Source: UBA4416 sp036676295 (GTDB lineage Bacteria > Bacteroidota > Bacteroidia > B-17B0 > Aurantibacillaceae). Taken from it: DNA of 64,000 nt. The translations under genes were made by a program, and so were the position numbers. Below are positions 46,797 through 55,000 of the stretch, one piece after another (position 1 is the first letter of the stretch; each line of letters opens with the position of its first letter). The DNA lies in contig JAKFDE010000005.1 in assembly GCA_036676295.1 (NCBI GenBank), positions 1-64,000 on the forward strand, given 5' to 3'. Under the pieces are notes generated by a model. That model saw only the letters and a list, made by a program, of their open reading frames with translations. It was not told the DNA's origin and ran no database searches.

Positions 46797-46826
46797 TTGC
46801 AACAACCAAAATTGTTATTAAATTTG
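46797..46826 (+). promoter_or_regulatory. Strong promoter of the tRNA-tuf transcription unit
   Basis: TTG (46797-46799), a 19-base spacer and TAAATTTG (46819-46826) match the consensus of the phylum. Directly upstream an A-tract/T-tract (46768-46797) forms a perfect 13-base inverted repeat with a 4-base loop, which may serve as an UP element. The transcript would begin about 46833. Confidence 0.72.
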
Positions 46827-46871
46827 CAACCCCAATAAAAAGGGACGTTCTTTAAAATTAAGAAAATATAA

Positions 46872-46944
46872 GCCGAAGTAGCTCAGCTGGTAGAGCCACT
46901 GATTTGTAATCAGTAGGTCGGGGGTTCGAGTCCCTTCTTCGGCT
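46872..46944 (+). tRNA. tRNA-Thr (anticodon TGT)
   Basis: A 73-base cloverleaf starts GCCGAAG and ends CTTCGGC plus a discriminator T. The anticodon loop TTTGTAA (46913-46919) reads TGT. The GGTTCGAGTCC T arm is normal. CCA is not encoded. Confidence 0.95.
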
Positions 46945-46955
46945 CATTGCAAGAT

Positions 46956-47036
46956 GGGGATATACCAGAGTGGCCAAATGGGACAGACTGTAAATCTGTT
47001 GTTTCGACTTCGGAGGTTCGAATCCTCCTGTCCCCA
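46956..47036 (+). tRNA. tRNA-Tyr (anticodon GTA)
   Basis: An 81-base cloverleaf with GGGGATA / TGTCCCC acceptor arms and a discriminator A. The loop CTGTAAA gives GTA. The long variable arm is as expected for class II tRNA-Tyr. CCA is not encoded. Confidence 0.95.
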
Positions 47037-47083
47037 CTTTAAATATTTACATTTGTCGCTTGTAAATTTTAGGATGAGATTAA

Positions 47084-47156
47084 GCGAAAGTAGCTCAATT
47101 GGTAGAGCTCCAGCCTTCCAAGCTGGAGGTTGCGGGTTCGAGACCCGTCTTTCGCT
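47084..47156 (+). tRNA. tRNA-Gly (anticodon TCC)
   Basis: The acceptor arms GCGAAAG and CTTTCGC pair perfectly. The loop CTTCCAA gives TCC. CCA follows the discriminator T in the genome (47157-47159), unlike the other tRNAs here. Confidence 0.95.
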
Positions 47157-47323
47157 CCAATAGATGGAAAGTGAAGTTGATTAATAACCGTATGAACGGA
47201 CAAAAGTTTATGAAATCTGCGAAGGCGATTTAACTGATTTTTGAGAGTCCCCAAAAAACGAGGGACTTTTCGTGCATACAGAAAGAGAGTTCTTTAGAAT
47301 AAAGCAAACAGCAACTTTAAAAA

Positions 47324-47395
47324 GCTGTTGTAGCTCAGTGGTAGAGCACCTCCTTGGTAAGGAGGAGGTCGGCGGTTCAATCCCGCTCAACAGCT
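47324..47395 (+). tRNA. tRNA-Thr (anticodon GGT)
   Basis: A 72-base cloverleaf with GCTGTTG / CAACAGC arms. The loop TTGGTAA gives GGT. It lies 63 bases before tuf. CCA is not encoded. Confidence 0.95.
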
Positions 47396-47458
47396 CAAAC
47401 AAAAAGAATAGTACAAAAACTATATATAACAAATAATAACAATTAAACAAAAATAACA

Positions 47459-48646
47459 ATGGCAAAAGAAAAATTCGACCGTTCCAAACCACACGTAAAT
47501 ATTGGAACAATTGGTCACGTAGATCACGGTAAAACTACCTTAACTGCTGCAATTACTACTGTATTAGCATCTAAAGGTTTATCAGAAGTAAGAGATTTCT
47601 CTTCTATTGATAATGCTCCTGAAGAAAAAGAACGTGGTATTACTATTAATACTTCACACGTTGAGTACCAAACTGCAACTCGTCACTACGCTCACGTAGA
47701 TTGTCCAGGTCACGCGGATTATGTAAAAAACATGATTACTGGTGCTGCTCAAATGGATGGTGCAATTTTAGTTGTTGCTTCAACAGATGGTCCTATGCCT
47801 CAAACTCGTGAACATATCTTACTAGCTCGCCAGGTTGGTGTTCCTCAAATCGTTGTATTCATGAATAAAGTGGATATGGTTGAAGATCCTGAGTTATTAG
47901 AATTAGTTGAAATGGAAATTCGTGAATTATTATCATTCTACAAATTTGATGGTGATAACACTCCAATCATTAAAGGTTCTGCTTTAGGTGGATTAAATAA
48001 CGATCCGAAATGGGTTGACAAAATTATGGAATTAATGGATGCTGTAGATACTTACATTCCATTACCTCCACGTGAAAAAGATAAGCCATTCTTAATGCCG
48101 GTTGAAGACGTGTTTACAATTACTGGTCGTGGTACTGTAGCTACAGGACGTATCGAAGCAGGTGTAATCAACTCTAACGATCCAGTTGAGATCTTAGGTA
48201 TGGGTGACGAAAAATTAACGTCAACTGTAACAGGTGTTGAGATGTTCCGTAAAATTTTAGATTACGGTGAGGCTGGAGATAACGTAGGTTTATTATTACG
48301 TGGTATTGACAAAGCTGATATCCGTCGTGGTATGGTTATCGTTAAACCAGGTTCAATCAAAGCTCACAAAAAATTCAAAGCTGAGGTTTATATCTTGAAA
48401 AAAGAAGAAGGTGGACGTCACACTCCATTCCATAACAAATACCGTCCTCAATTCTACTTACGTACAACTGACGTAACTGGAGAAATTACTTTAGAAGCTG
48501 GACGCGAAATGGTTATGCCAGGTGATAACGTTACTATCACTGTGGAATTACATTCAGCAGTAGCTATGGATAAAGGTTTACGTTTCGCAATGCGCGAAGG
48601 TGGCCGTACTGTAGGTGCTGGTCAGGTTACTGAGATTTTATCTTAA
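47459..48646 (+). CDS. tuf: Elongation factor Tu
   Basis: The 395-residue GTPase has G1 GHVDHGKT (about 19-26), G2 RGITINTSH, G3 DCPGHADY, G4 NKVDM and domains 2 and 3 of normal length. It brings aminoacyl-tRNA to the ribosome. It follows four tRNA genes and precedes tRNA-Trp and secE, a conserved order of the phylum. Codons are strongly biased (Arg mostly CGT), which marks high expression. Confidence 0.99.
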   Translation: MAKEKFDRSKPHVNIGTIGHVDHGKTTLTAAITTVLASKGLSEVRDFSSIDNAPEEKERGITINTSHVEYQTATRHYAHVDCPGHADYVKNMITGAAQMDGAILVVASTDGPMPQTREHILLARQVGVPQIVVFMNKVDMVEDPELLELVEMEIRELLSFYKFDGDNTPIIKGSALGGLNNDPKWVDKIMELMDAVDTYIPLPPREKDKPFLMPVEDVFTITGRGTVATGRIEAGVINSNDPVEILGMGDEKLTSTVTGVEMFRKILDYGEAGDNVGLLLRGIDKADIRRGMVIVKPGSIKAHKKFKAEVYILKKEEGGRHTPFHNKYRPQFYLRTTDVTGEITLEAGREMVMPGDNVTITVELHSAVAMDKGLRFAMREGGRTVGAGQVTEILS

Positions 48647-48662
48647 TAACTGGAATATTTAT

Positions 48663-48699
48663 AGCAAAATGGCTTGCCGAAAGGCTTAGCCATTTTGCT
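48663..48699 (+). terminator. Hairpin between tuf and tRNA-Trp
   Basis: AGCAAAATGGCT (48663-48674) and AGCCATTTTGCT (48688-48699) are perfect 12-base arms. Only GTTT follows, so it may be a partial terminator or a processing signal rather than a full stop. Confidence 0.55.
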
Positions 48700-48719
48700 G
48701 TTTAAAAGAAATTGTTCTT

Positions 48720-48790
48720 ACGGGCGTAGTGCAACGGTAGAATATCGGTCTCCAAAACCGCTGATGGGGGTTCGAATCCCTCCGCCCGTG
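48720..48790 (+). tRNA. tRNA-Trp (anticodon CCA)
   Basis: A 71-base cloverleaf with ACGGGCG and CGCCCGT arms and discriminator G. The anticodon loop CTCCAAA reads CCA. It stands between tuf and secE, as in many bacteria. Confidence 0.93.
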
Positions 48791-48809
48791 CAACTAAAAA
48801 AATGAAATT

Positions 48810-49010
48810 ATGAGTAAGTTTGGAACATATATAGCAGAAACCAAAGAAGAGTTATTTGAAAAAGTAACGTGGCCAACTTGGCCTGAACTTCAAAGCAGCG
48901 CTATTTTAGTAATGGTGGCTTCTACAATTATTGGCTTAATAGTTTGGGGTATGGACGTGGGTTTTAGTAAGTTAATGGAGTTGGCTTACCAAATGGTAAA
49001 TAGTTTATAA
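48810..49010 (+). CDS. secE: Preprotein translocase subunit SecE
   Basis: The 66-residue protein has an amphipathic N-terminus with EKVTWPTWPELQ, the typical SecE motif, and one membrane helix (about 28-55). It stabilises SecY in the inner membrane. It begins 20 bases after tRNA-Trp and ends 17 bases before nusG. Confidence 0.97.
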   Translation: MSKFGTYIAETKEELFEKVTWPTWPELQSSAILVMVASTIIGLIVWGMDVGFSKLMELAYQMVNSL

Positions 49011-49027
49011 TTTTTTGTACTTACAAA

Positions 49028-49600
49028 ATGGCTGAAACAGTAAATAAAGAATCTTCTTCGATTGTTAAAAAATGGTACGTAGTACGTGCTATTAGCGGAC
49101 AAGAGAAAAAAGTAAAGCAATATATTGAAGTGGAAATTAATCGATTAAAATTAAACGATTATGTTTCTCAAGTACTTATTCCTACAGAAAAGTTTGTTCA
49201 GATCCGTAACGGTAAAAAAATTCAAAAAGAACGTTCTTTTTACCCTGGTTATGTATTAATTGAAGCGGCTTTAGTAGGAGAAATTACTCATATTATTAAA
49301 AACATTACCGGTGTAATTGGTTTTTTAGGTGAAACAAAACGTGGAGAAGCAGTTCCAATGCGTTTATCTGAAGTTAACCGCATCTTAGGTAAAGTAGATG
49401 AATTAACAGAAGCTGAAAGCGTTGTTACAAGCAATTACGTTGTAGGTGAATCTGTAAAAGTAATCAACGGACCATTCAATGGGTTTAATGGAATTATCGA
49501 AGAGATCAACGACGAGAAAAAGAAAATCAAAGTTACTGTTAAAATCTTTGGTCGTAAAACTCCGGTTGAATTAAGCTTCGGAGAAGTAGAAAGAGAATAA
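49028..49600 (+). CDS. nusG: Transcription termination/antitermination factor NusG
   Basis: The 190-residue protein has an NGN domain (KKWYVVRAISGQEKKVKQYI at the start, YPGYVLIEA) and a C-terminal KOW domain (VKVINGPFNGFNGIIEEI). It binds RNA polymerase and couples it to ribosomes or Rho. The N-terminal Asn/Ser/Glu-rich extension is short. It has a normal length. Confidence 0.97.
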   Translation: MAETVNKESSSIVKKWYVVRAISGQEKKVKQYIEVEINRLKLNDYVSQVLIPTEKFVQIRNGKKIQKERSFYPGYVLIEAALVGEITHIIKNITGVIGFLGETKRGEAVPMRLSEVNRILGKVDELTEAESVVTSNYVVGESVKVINGPFNGFNGIIEEINDEKKKIKVTVKIFGRKTPVELSFGEVERE

Positions 49601-49633
49601 AAATTAAATAAAAACATTGTAGGTTAGTAACTA

Positions 49634-49678
49634 GGGAATTATGAGCGCTTTGCTGCTTCCAACTCAAAGTTTTCTCCC
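49634..49678 (+). promoter_or_regulatory. Structured leader of the rplK operon
   Basis: GGGA (49634-49637) pairs with TCCC (49675-49678), and CTTTG (49648-49652) pairs with CAAAG (49665-49669), with an uneven internal loop. A GATG/CATC mini-hairpin follows at about 49711-49724. It could be a binding site for ribosomal protein L1, which controls the rplK-rplA mRNA in other bacteria. The call is inferred from position. Confidence 0.4.
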
Positions 49679-49761
49679 AAAATGAACACCTCAATATGAA
49701 AAGAAAAAGATGATGAGCCATCGGACACTTTTCAACAAACAAATAAAATAAAAACAAGAAA

Positions 49762-50205
49762 ATGGCAAAAGAGTTATCAGCAATTGTAAAGCTTCAAATC
49801 AAAGGTGGAGCTGCTAACCCGTCGCCTCCAATTGGTCCTGCATTAGGTGCAAAAGGTGTAAACATCATGGAGTTCTGTAAGCAATTTAATGCTAGAACTC
49901 AAGAACAAGCTGGTAAAGTATTACCGGTTATGATCAATGTTTATTCTGACAAGACTTTTGATTTCGTTATCAAACGTCCACCTGCAGCAATTCAAATTAT
50001 GGAGTTGGCTAAAGTTAAAGCAGGTTCAGGCCAAAGTAACCGTAAAAAAGTTGGTTCTATTTCATGGGATCAAATTCGCACTATTGCAACAGACAAAATT
50101 GTAGACATGAACTGTTTTACAATCGAATCTGCCATGTTAATGGTTGCCGGTACAGCACGAAGCATGGGAGTTACCGTAACAGGTGATGCACCCGTAAAAA
50201 ACTAA
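49762..50205 (+). CDS. rplK: 50S ribosomal protein L11
   Basis: The 147-residue protein has the Pro-rich N-terminal PSPPIGPALGAKGVNIMEFCK stretch and the C-terminal RNA-binding domain (GSISWDQIRTIATDKIVDMNC). It binds the GTPase-associated centre of 23S rRNA. Normal length. It is the first gene of the L11 operon, after a 161-base leader. Confidence 0.98.
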   Translation: MAKELSAIVKLQIKGGAANPSPPIGPALGAKGVNIMEFCKQFNARTQEQAGKVLPVMINVYSDKTFDFVIKRPPAAIQIMELAKVKAGSGQSNRKKVGSISWDQIRTIATDKIVDMNCFTIESAMLMVAGTARSMGVTVTGDAPVKN

Positions 50206-50243
50206 TTCAATTAATTATTAACCAAAAACAAGCTTTTTAAAAA

Positions 50244-50936
50244 ATGGCAACGTTAACTAAAAAAAGAAAAGTAGCTGATGCGAAGTTCGATGTGAACAAA
50301 GCGCATACAGTTGCTGAAGCGACAAAAGTGGTAAAAGAAATTACTACCACTAAGTTCGATGCTTCTGTGGATCTTGCGATCCGTTTAGGAGTTGATCCTC
50401 GTAAAGCTAATCAAATGGTACGTGGCACCGTTACCTTACCTCACGGTACAGGTAAAACTATGCGTGTACTAGCAATCGTTACTCCTGATAAGGAAGCGGA
50501 AGCTAGAGCAGCTGGTGCAGATTTCGTTGGATTAGACGAGTATATCGAAAAAATTAAAGGTGGGTGGACTGATGTAGACGTAATTATCACTATGCCCTCA
50601 GTAATGGGTAAAGTTGGTGCTTTAGGTCGTGTATTAGGTCCTCGCGGATTAATGCCTAACCCTAAAACAGGTACTGTAACTATGGATATAGCTAAAGCAG
50701 TAACTGATTCTAAAGGTGGTAAAATTGATTTTAAAGTAGACAAAGCTGGTATTATCCATGCAGGTATCGGTCGCGCATCTTTTGATGCTGCTAAATTAGC
50801 TGAGAACGCAATGGAAGTATTAACTGCTGTTGTAAAATTAAAACCATCGTCTGCAAAAGGTACTTACGTAAAGTCAGTATTCATGAGCAGCACAATGAGT
50901 GCAGGTATCCAAATCGACACCAAATCATTTAACTAA
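50244..50936 (+). CDS. rplA: 50S ribosomal protein L1
   Basis: The 230-residue protein has the two-domain L1 fold. GRVLGPRGLMPNPKTGTV is the family signature. It binds helices 76-78 of 23S rRNA, and in other bacteria also its own mRNA. It lies 38 bases after rplK. Length is normal. Confidence 0.98.
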   Translation: MATLTKKRKVADAKFDVNKAHTVAEATKVVKEITTTKFDASVDLAIRLGVDPRKANQMVRGTVTLPHGTGKTMRVLAIVTPDKEAEARAAGADFVGLDEYIEKIKGGWTDVDVIITMPSVMGKVGALGRVLGPRGLMPNPKTGTVTMDIAKAVTDSKGGKIDFKVDKAGIIHAGIGRASFDAAKLAENAMEVLTAVVKLKPSSAKGTYVKSVFMSSTMSAGIQIDTKSFN

Positions 50937-50956
50937 TTTAAAGAACATCTGTTAGT

Positions 50957-51460
50957 ATGAACAAACAAGAAAAAACACAGGAAATAGAAAGATTAGTTAA
51001 CGTTTTAAACGCTAACAACAAGATCTATTTAGCTGATTGTTCTTCTTTAACAGTAGAAAAGGTTGGCCAATTACGTCGTTCTTGCTTTGAGAAAAAAGTA
51101 ACAATGCAAGTTGTAAAAAACACGTTATTAGCGAAAGCTTTAGAGCGTGCAAACGACAGCAAAATGGCTGAATTGATCCCTGCTTTAAAAGGTGAAACGG
51201 CTTTAATTTTAACAGAAACATCTAATGTTCCTGCTAAATTAATTAAAGAATTTCGCAAAGGCGGTGACAAACCTAAATTAAAAGCTGCTTACGTTGAAGA
51301 CATGATCTTTATCGGTGACGATAAATTAGAAGCTTTAGCGGGATTAAAATCGAAAAACGAATTAATCGGCGACATCATTGGCTTATTACAATCTCCTATC
51401 CAACGCGTAATCGGTGGTTTAGAGAACAAAACCAAAGGTGGCGAAGAAGCAGCAGCTTAA
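50957..51460 (+). CDS. rplJ: 50S ribosomal protein L10
   Basis: The 167-residue protein has the N-terminal rRNA-binding domain and the C-terminal helix that binds L7/L12 dimers. QVVKNTLLAKAL and ALKGETALI are typical. It makes the stalk base with L11. It lies 20 bases after rplA. Confidence 0.97.
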   Translation: MNKQEKTQEIERLVNVLNANNKIYLADCSSLTVEKVGQLRRSCFEKKVTMQVVKNTLLAKALERANDSKMAELIPALKGETALILTETSNVPAKLIKEFRKGGDKPKLKAAYVEDMIFIGDDKLEALAGLKSKNELIGDIIGLLQSPIQRVIGGLENKTKGGEEAAA

Positions 51461-51527
51461 TTGACTGCAAAAAGAACAATCAAAAATTAAACAAATTAAA
51501 AATTAAACAAATTTAAACTAATAAAAA

Positions 51528-51896
51528 ATGGCAGACGTAAAAGCAATCGCTGAAACATTAGTAAACTTGACAGTTAAAGAAGTTCAAGAATTAGCAACAG
51601 TATTAAAAGACGAATACGGAATCGAACCAGCAGCAGCAGCAGTAGTTGTATCTGCAGGCGGTGGCGGAGACGCAGCAGCAGCTAAAACATCTTTTGATGT
51701 AATTTTAGTTGAAGCAGGTGCAGCAAAATTAGGTGTAGTTAAAGTTGTAAAAGACTTAACTGGATTAGGCTTAAAAGAAGCTAAAGATTTAGTTGACGGT
51801 GCTCCAAAACCAGTTAAAGAAGGTATTGCAAAAGAAGAAGCTGAGTCTATTAAAAAGGCTTTAGAAGAAGCTGGTGCAAAAGTAGAAGTAAAGTAA
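51528..51896 (+). CDS. rplL: 50S ribosomal protein L7/L12
   Basis: The 122-residue acidic protein has an N-terminal dimerisation helix, an Ala-rich hinge (about 33-52) and the C-terminal factor-binding domain with KTSFDVILVEAGAAKLGVVKVVKDLTG. It recruits elongation factors. The Ala-rich hinge is coded with many GCA codons. The upstream gap is A-rich with a direct repeat. Confidence 0.98.
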   Translation: MADVKAIAETLVNLTVKEVQELATVLKDEYGIEPAAAAVVVSAGGGGDAAAAKTSFDVILVEAGAAKLGVVKVVKDLTGLGLKEAKDLVDGAPKPVKEGIAKEEAESIKKALEEAGAKVEVK

Positions 51897-51915
51897 TTTA
51901 CTTACAAAACTAGGT

Positions 51916-51958
51916 GTTAAGGTCTTTTGCTTAGGCAAATAAGACCTTAACCCTTTTT
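51916..51958 (+). terminator. Attenuator-like hairpin between rplL and rpoB
   Basis: GTTAAGGTCTT (51916-51926) and AAGACCTTAAC (51941-51951) form a perfect 11-base stem with a 14-base loop, extended by GG/CC, and followed by TTTTT (51954-51958). It looks like an intrinsic terminator with partial read-through, which would lower rpoBC relative to ribosomal proteins. Confidence 0.72.
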
Positions 51959-52017
51959 CTGCTTTTAGTCATTTAGCGTCAATCTTTTAAGAATACTAAC
52001 TAATAAACATCTTTACA

Positions 52018-55000
52018 TTGGCTACAACAGTAAAAACATCACAGAGAATTAACTTCTCTTCAAACAAATTTCCAATTGAATATCCAGATTTTTTGGATAT
52101 ACAAGTGAAATCTTTCCAAGATTTCTTTCAATTAGAAACTACACCGGATAACCGTAAAAATGAAGGTTTATTCCGTGTGTTTGCCGAAAACTTTCCTATC
52201 TCTGATGCGAGAAATAATTTCGTGTTGGAATTTTTGGATTATTTCGTAGATCCTCCACGCTATGCACTAGAAGAGTGTATCAGCCGTGGCTTAACTTATT
52301 CAGTGCCTTTAAAAGCTAAATTAAAACTTTATTGTACTGATCCTGAACATGAAGATTTTGAAACCATCGTGCAGGACGTTTATTTGGGAACTATTCCGTA
52401 CATGACACCAAAAGGATCATTCGTGATCAATGGTGCTGAACGTGTTATCGTTTCTCAATTACACCGTTCTCCGGGCGTGTTCTTCGGCCAAAGCCGTCAC
52501 GCAAATGGTACTAAATTATATAGTGCTCGTGTTATCCCTTTCAAAGGTTCTTGGATCGAATTTGCTACAGACATTAACAATGTTATGTATGCTTACATCG
52601 ATCGTAAGAAAAAATTACCTGTTACAACGTTATTACGTGCTATCGGTTTTGAAAGCGATAAACAAATTTTAGAAATTTTTGGTCTTGCTGATGAAGTAAA
52701 AGTTTCAAAAGCAGGATTGAAGCGTGAAGTTGGTCGTCGTTTAGCGGCTCGTGTGTTAAAAACATGGATCGAAGACTTCGTAGATGAGGATACCGGGGAG
52801 GTAGTTTCTATCGAGCGTAATGAAGTTATCTTAGACCGTGAAACGGTTTTAGAAGATGCACACATCGATTTAATTGCTGATAATGGCGTAAAATCAATCA
52901 TTTTACACAAAGAAGACGTTAACACGGCTGACTTTGCTATTATCTACAATACTTTACAAAAAGATTCAACTAACTCAGAAAAAGAAGCAATCGAGTATAT
53001 CTACCGATTACTTCGTAATGCTGAGCCACCTGATGAAGAAACAGCTCGTGGAGTAATTGATAAATTATTCTTCTCAGACAAACGTTATGATTTAGGAGAA
53101 GTTGGTCGTTTCCGTATCAACAAAAAATTAGGTATAGATATTCCTGCAAACATTCGTGTTTTAACTAAGGAAGACATTATCTTGATCATGAAATATTTGA
53201 TCGAGTTGATCAACTCTAAAACTGATGTGGATGATATTGATCACTTATCTAACCGTCGTGTACGTACAGTTGGTGAGCAATTATTCTCTCAATTTGGTGT
53301 TGGTTTAGCACGTATGGCTCGTACTATTCGTGAACGTATGAACGTTCGTGATAACGAGGTATTTACACCAACCGATTTGATCAATGCAAAAACATTGTCT
53401 TCTGTAATTAATTCATTCTTCGGAACGAATCAATTATCTCAGTTCATGGATCAAACCAATCCTTTATCGGAGATCACGCATAAGCGTCGTCTTTCGGCAC
53501 TAGGGCCAGGAGGTTTATCTCGTGAGCGTGCAGGTTTCGAGGTTCGTGACGTTCACTACACTCACTATGGTCGTTTATGTACAATTGAAACTCCTGAAGG
53601 TCCAAACATCGGGTTGATTTCTTCATTGTGTGTATTCGCAAAAGTTAACAAGTTAGGATTTATCGAAACTCCTTTCCGTTCGGTAACAAACGGTAAAGTA
53701 GAAGTAAATAAAGGCATTACTTATTTAACGGCTGAAGAGGAAGATCAAAAAAATATTGCGCAAACTAGTGCAGCACTTGATGACAAAGGAAACTTTACAG
53801 GTAGTAAAGTAACTGCTCGTTATGAAGGTGATTTCCCTGTATTAGAGCCAAACCAAATCCATTTAATGGACGTAGCGCCAAATCAAATTGCATCTATTGC
53901 GGCATCATTGATTCCGTTCTTAGAGCATGATGATGCTAACCGTGCCTTGATGGGATCGAACATGCAACGTCAGGCAGTTCCATTAATGCGTCCAGAAGCA
54001 CCAATTGTTGGTACTGGTATTGAAGCTCGTGTAGCTGAAGATAGCCGTGTATTAATTAATGCTGAAGGCGAAGGAATTGTTGAGTATGTTGATGCTCGTG
54101 AAATCGTTATCCGTTACAACAGAACAAATGATGAGCGTTTAGTAAGCTTTGAAGGTGATGTGAGAACGTATAAATTAACTAAATTCCAAAAAACCAATCA
54201 AAGTACTTGTATGAACTTAAAACCTATCGTTAAGAAAGGTGATAAAGTAACTAAAGGACAAGTATTATGTGATGGTTATGCAACCGAAAAAGGTGAATTA
54301 GCATTAGGACGTAACTTAAAAGTAGCGTTCATGCCTTGGAAAGGTTATAACTTTGAGGATGCGATCGTTATTTCTGAGCGCGTTATCCGTGATGATATTT
54401 TTACATCTATTCATATTGATGAATATTCTTTAGAGGTTCGTGATACAAAACGTGGAATGGAAGAGTTAACTCCGGATATTCCTAACGTATCTGAAGAAGC
54501 TACTAAAGATTTAGATGAAAAAGGTGTTATTCGTGTAGGTGCAGAAGTAAAAGAAGGTGACATCTTAATTGGAAAAATTACTCCAAAAGGTGAAACTGAT
54601 CCATCTCCGGAAGAAAAATTATTACGCGCGATCTTTGGTGATAAAGCAGGTGACGTTAAAGATGCGTCTTTACGTGTGTCTCCTTCATTAAAAGGTGTAA
54701 TCGTTGATAAAAAATTATTCTCTCGCGCTATAAAAGATAAAAAGCAAAAAGCGGATGAAAAACCTCTAGTTGAAAAATTAGATGCAGATCATAACAAAGC
54801 TGTTGCTAACATCAAGTATCAATTAATTGAAAAATTATTTGAACTAGTTAATGGCCGTACATCTCAAGGCGTTCATAATATCTTAGGTGAAGAAGTAATT
54901 ACAAAAGGAACTAAATTCACTCAAAAATTATTAGAGAAAATTGATTTCTCAGAAGTTAATCCTGGAAACTGGACAACTGACAAAGATAAAAATGAGCAAA

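Noticed and set aside
46768..46797. A-tract/T-tract as a terminator of the divergent PASTA gene
   Set aside because: The PASTA gene starts to the left and runs away from it, so it needs no terminator here; a promoter role fits better.
46954..47163. Plus-strand ORF over tRNA-Tyr and tRNA-Gly
   Set aside because: It lies on two good cloverleaf genes and encodes no known protein.
47208..47510. Minus-strand ORF over tRNA-Thr and the tuf start
   Set aside because: It overlaps a clear tRNA and the tuf start, and its protein has no family resemblance.
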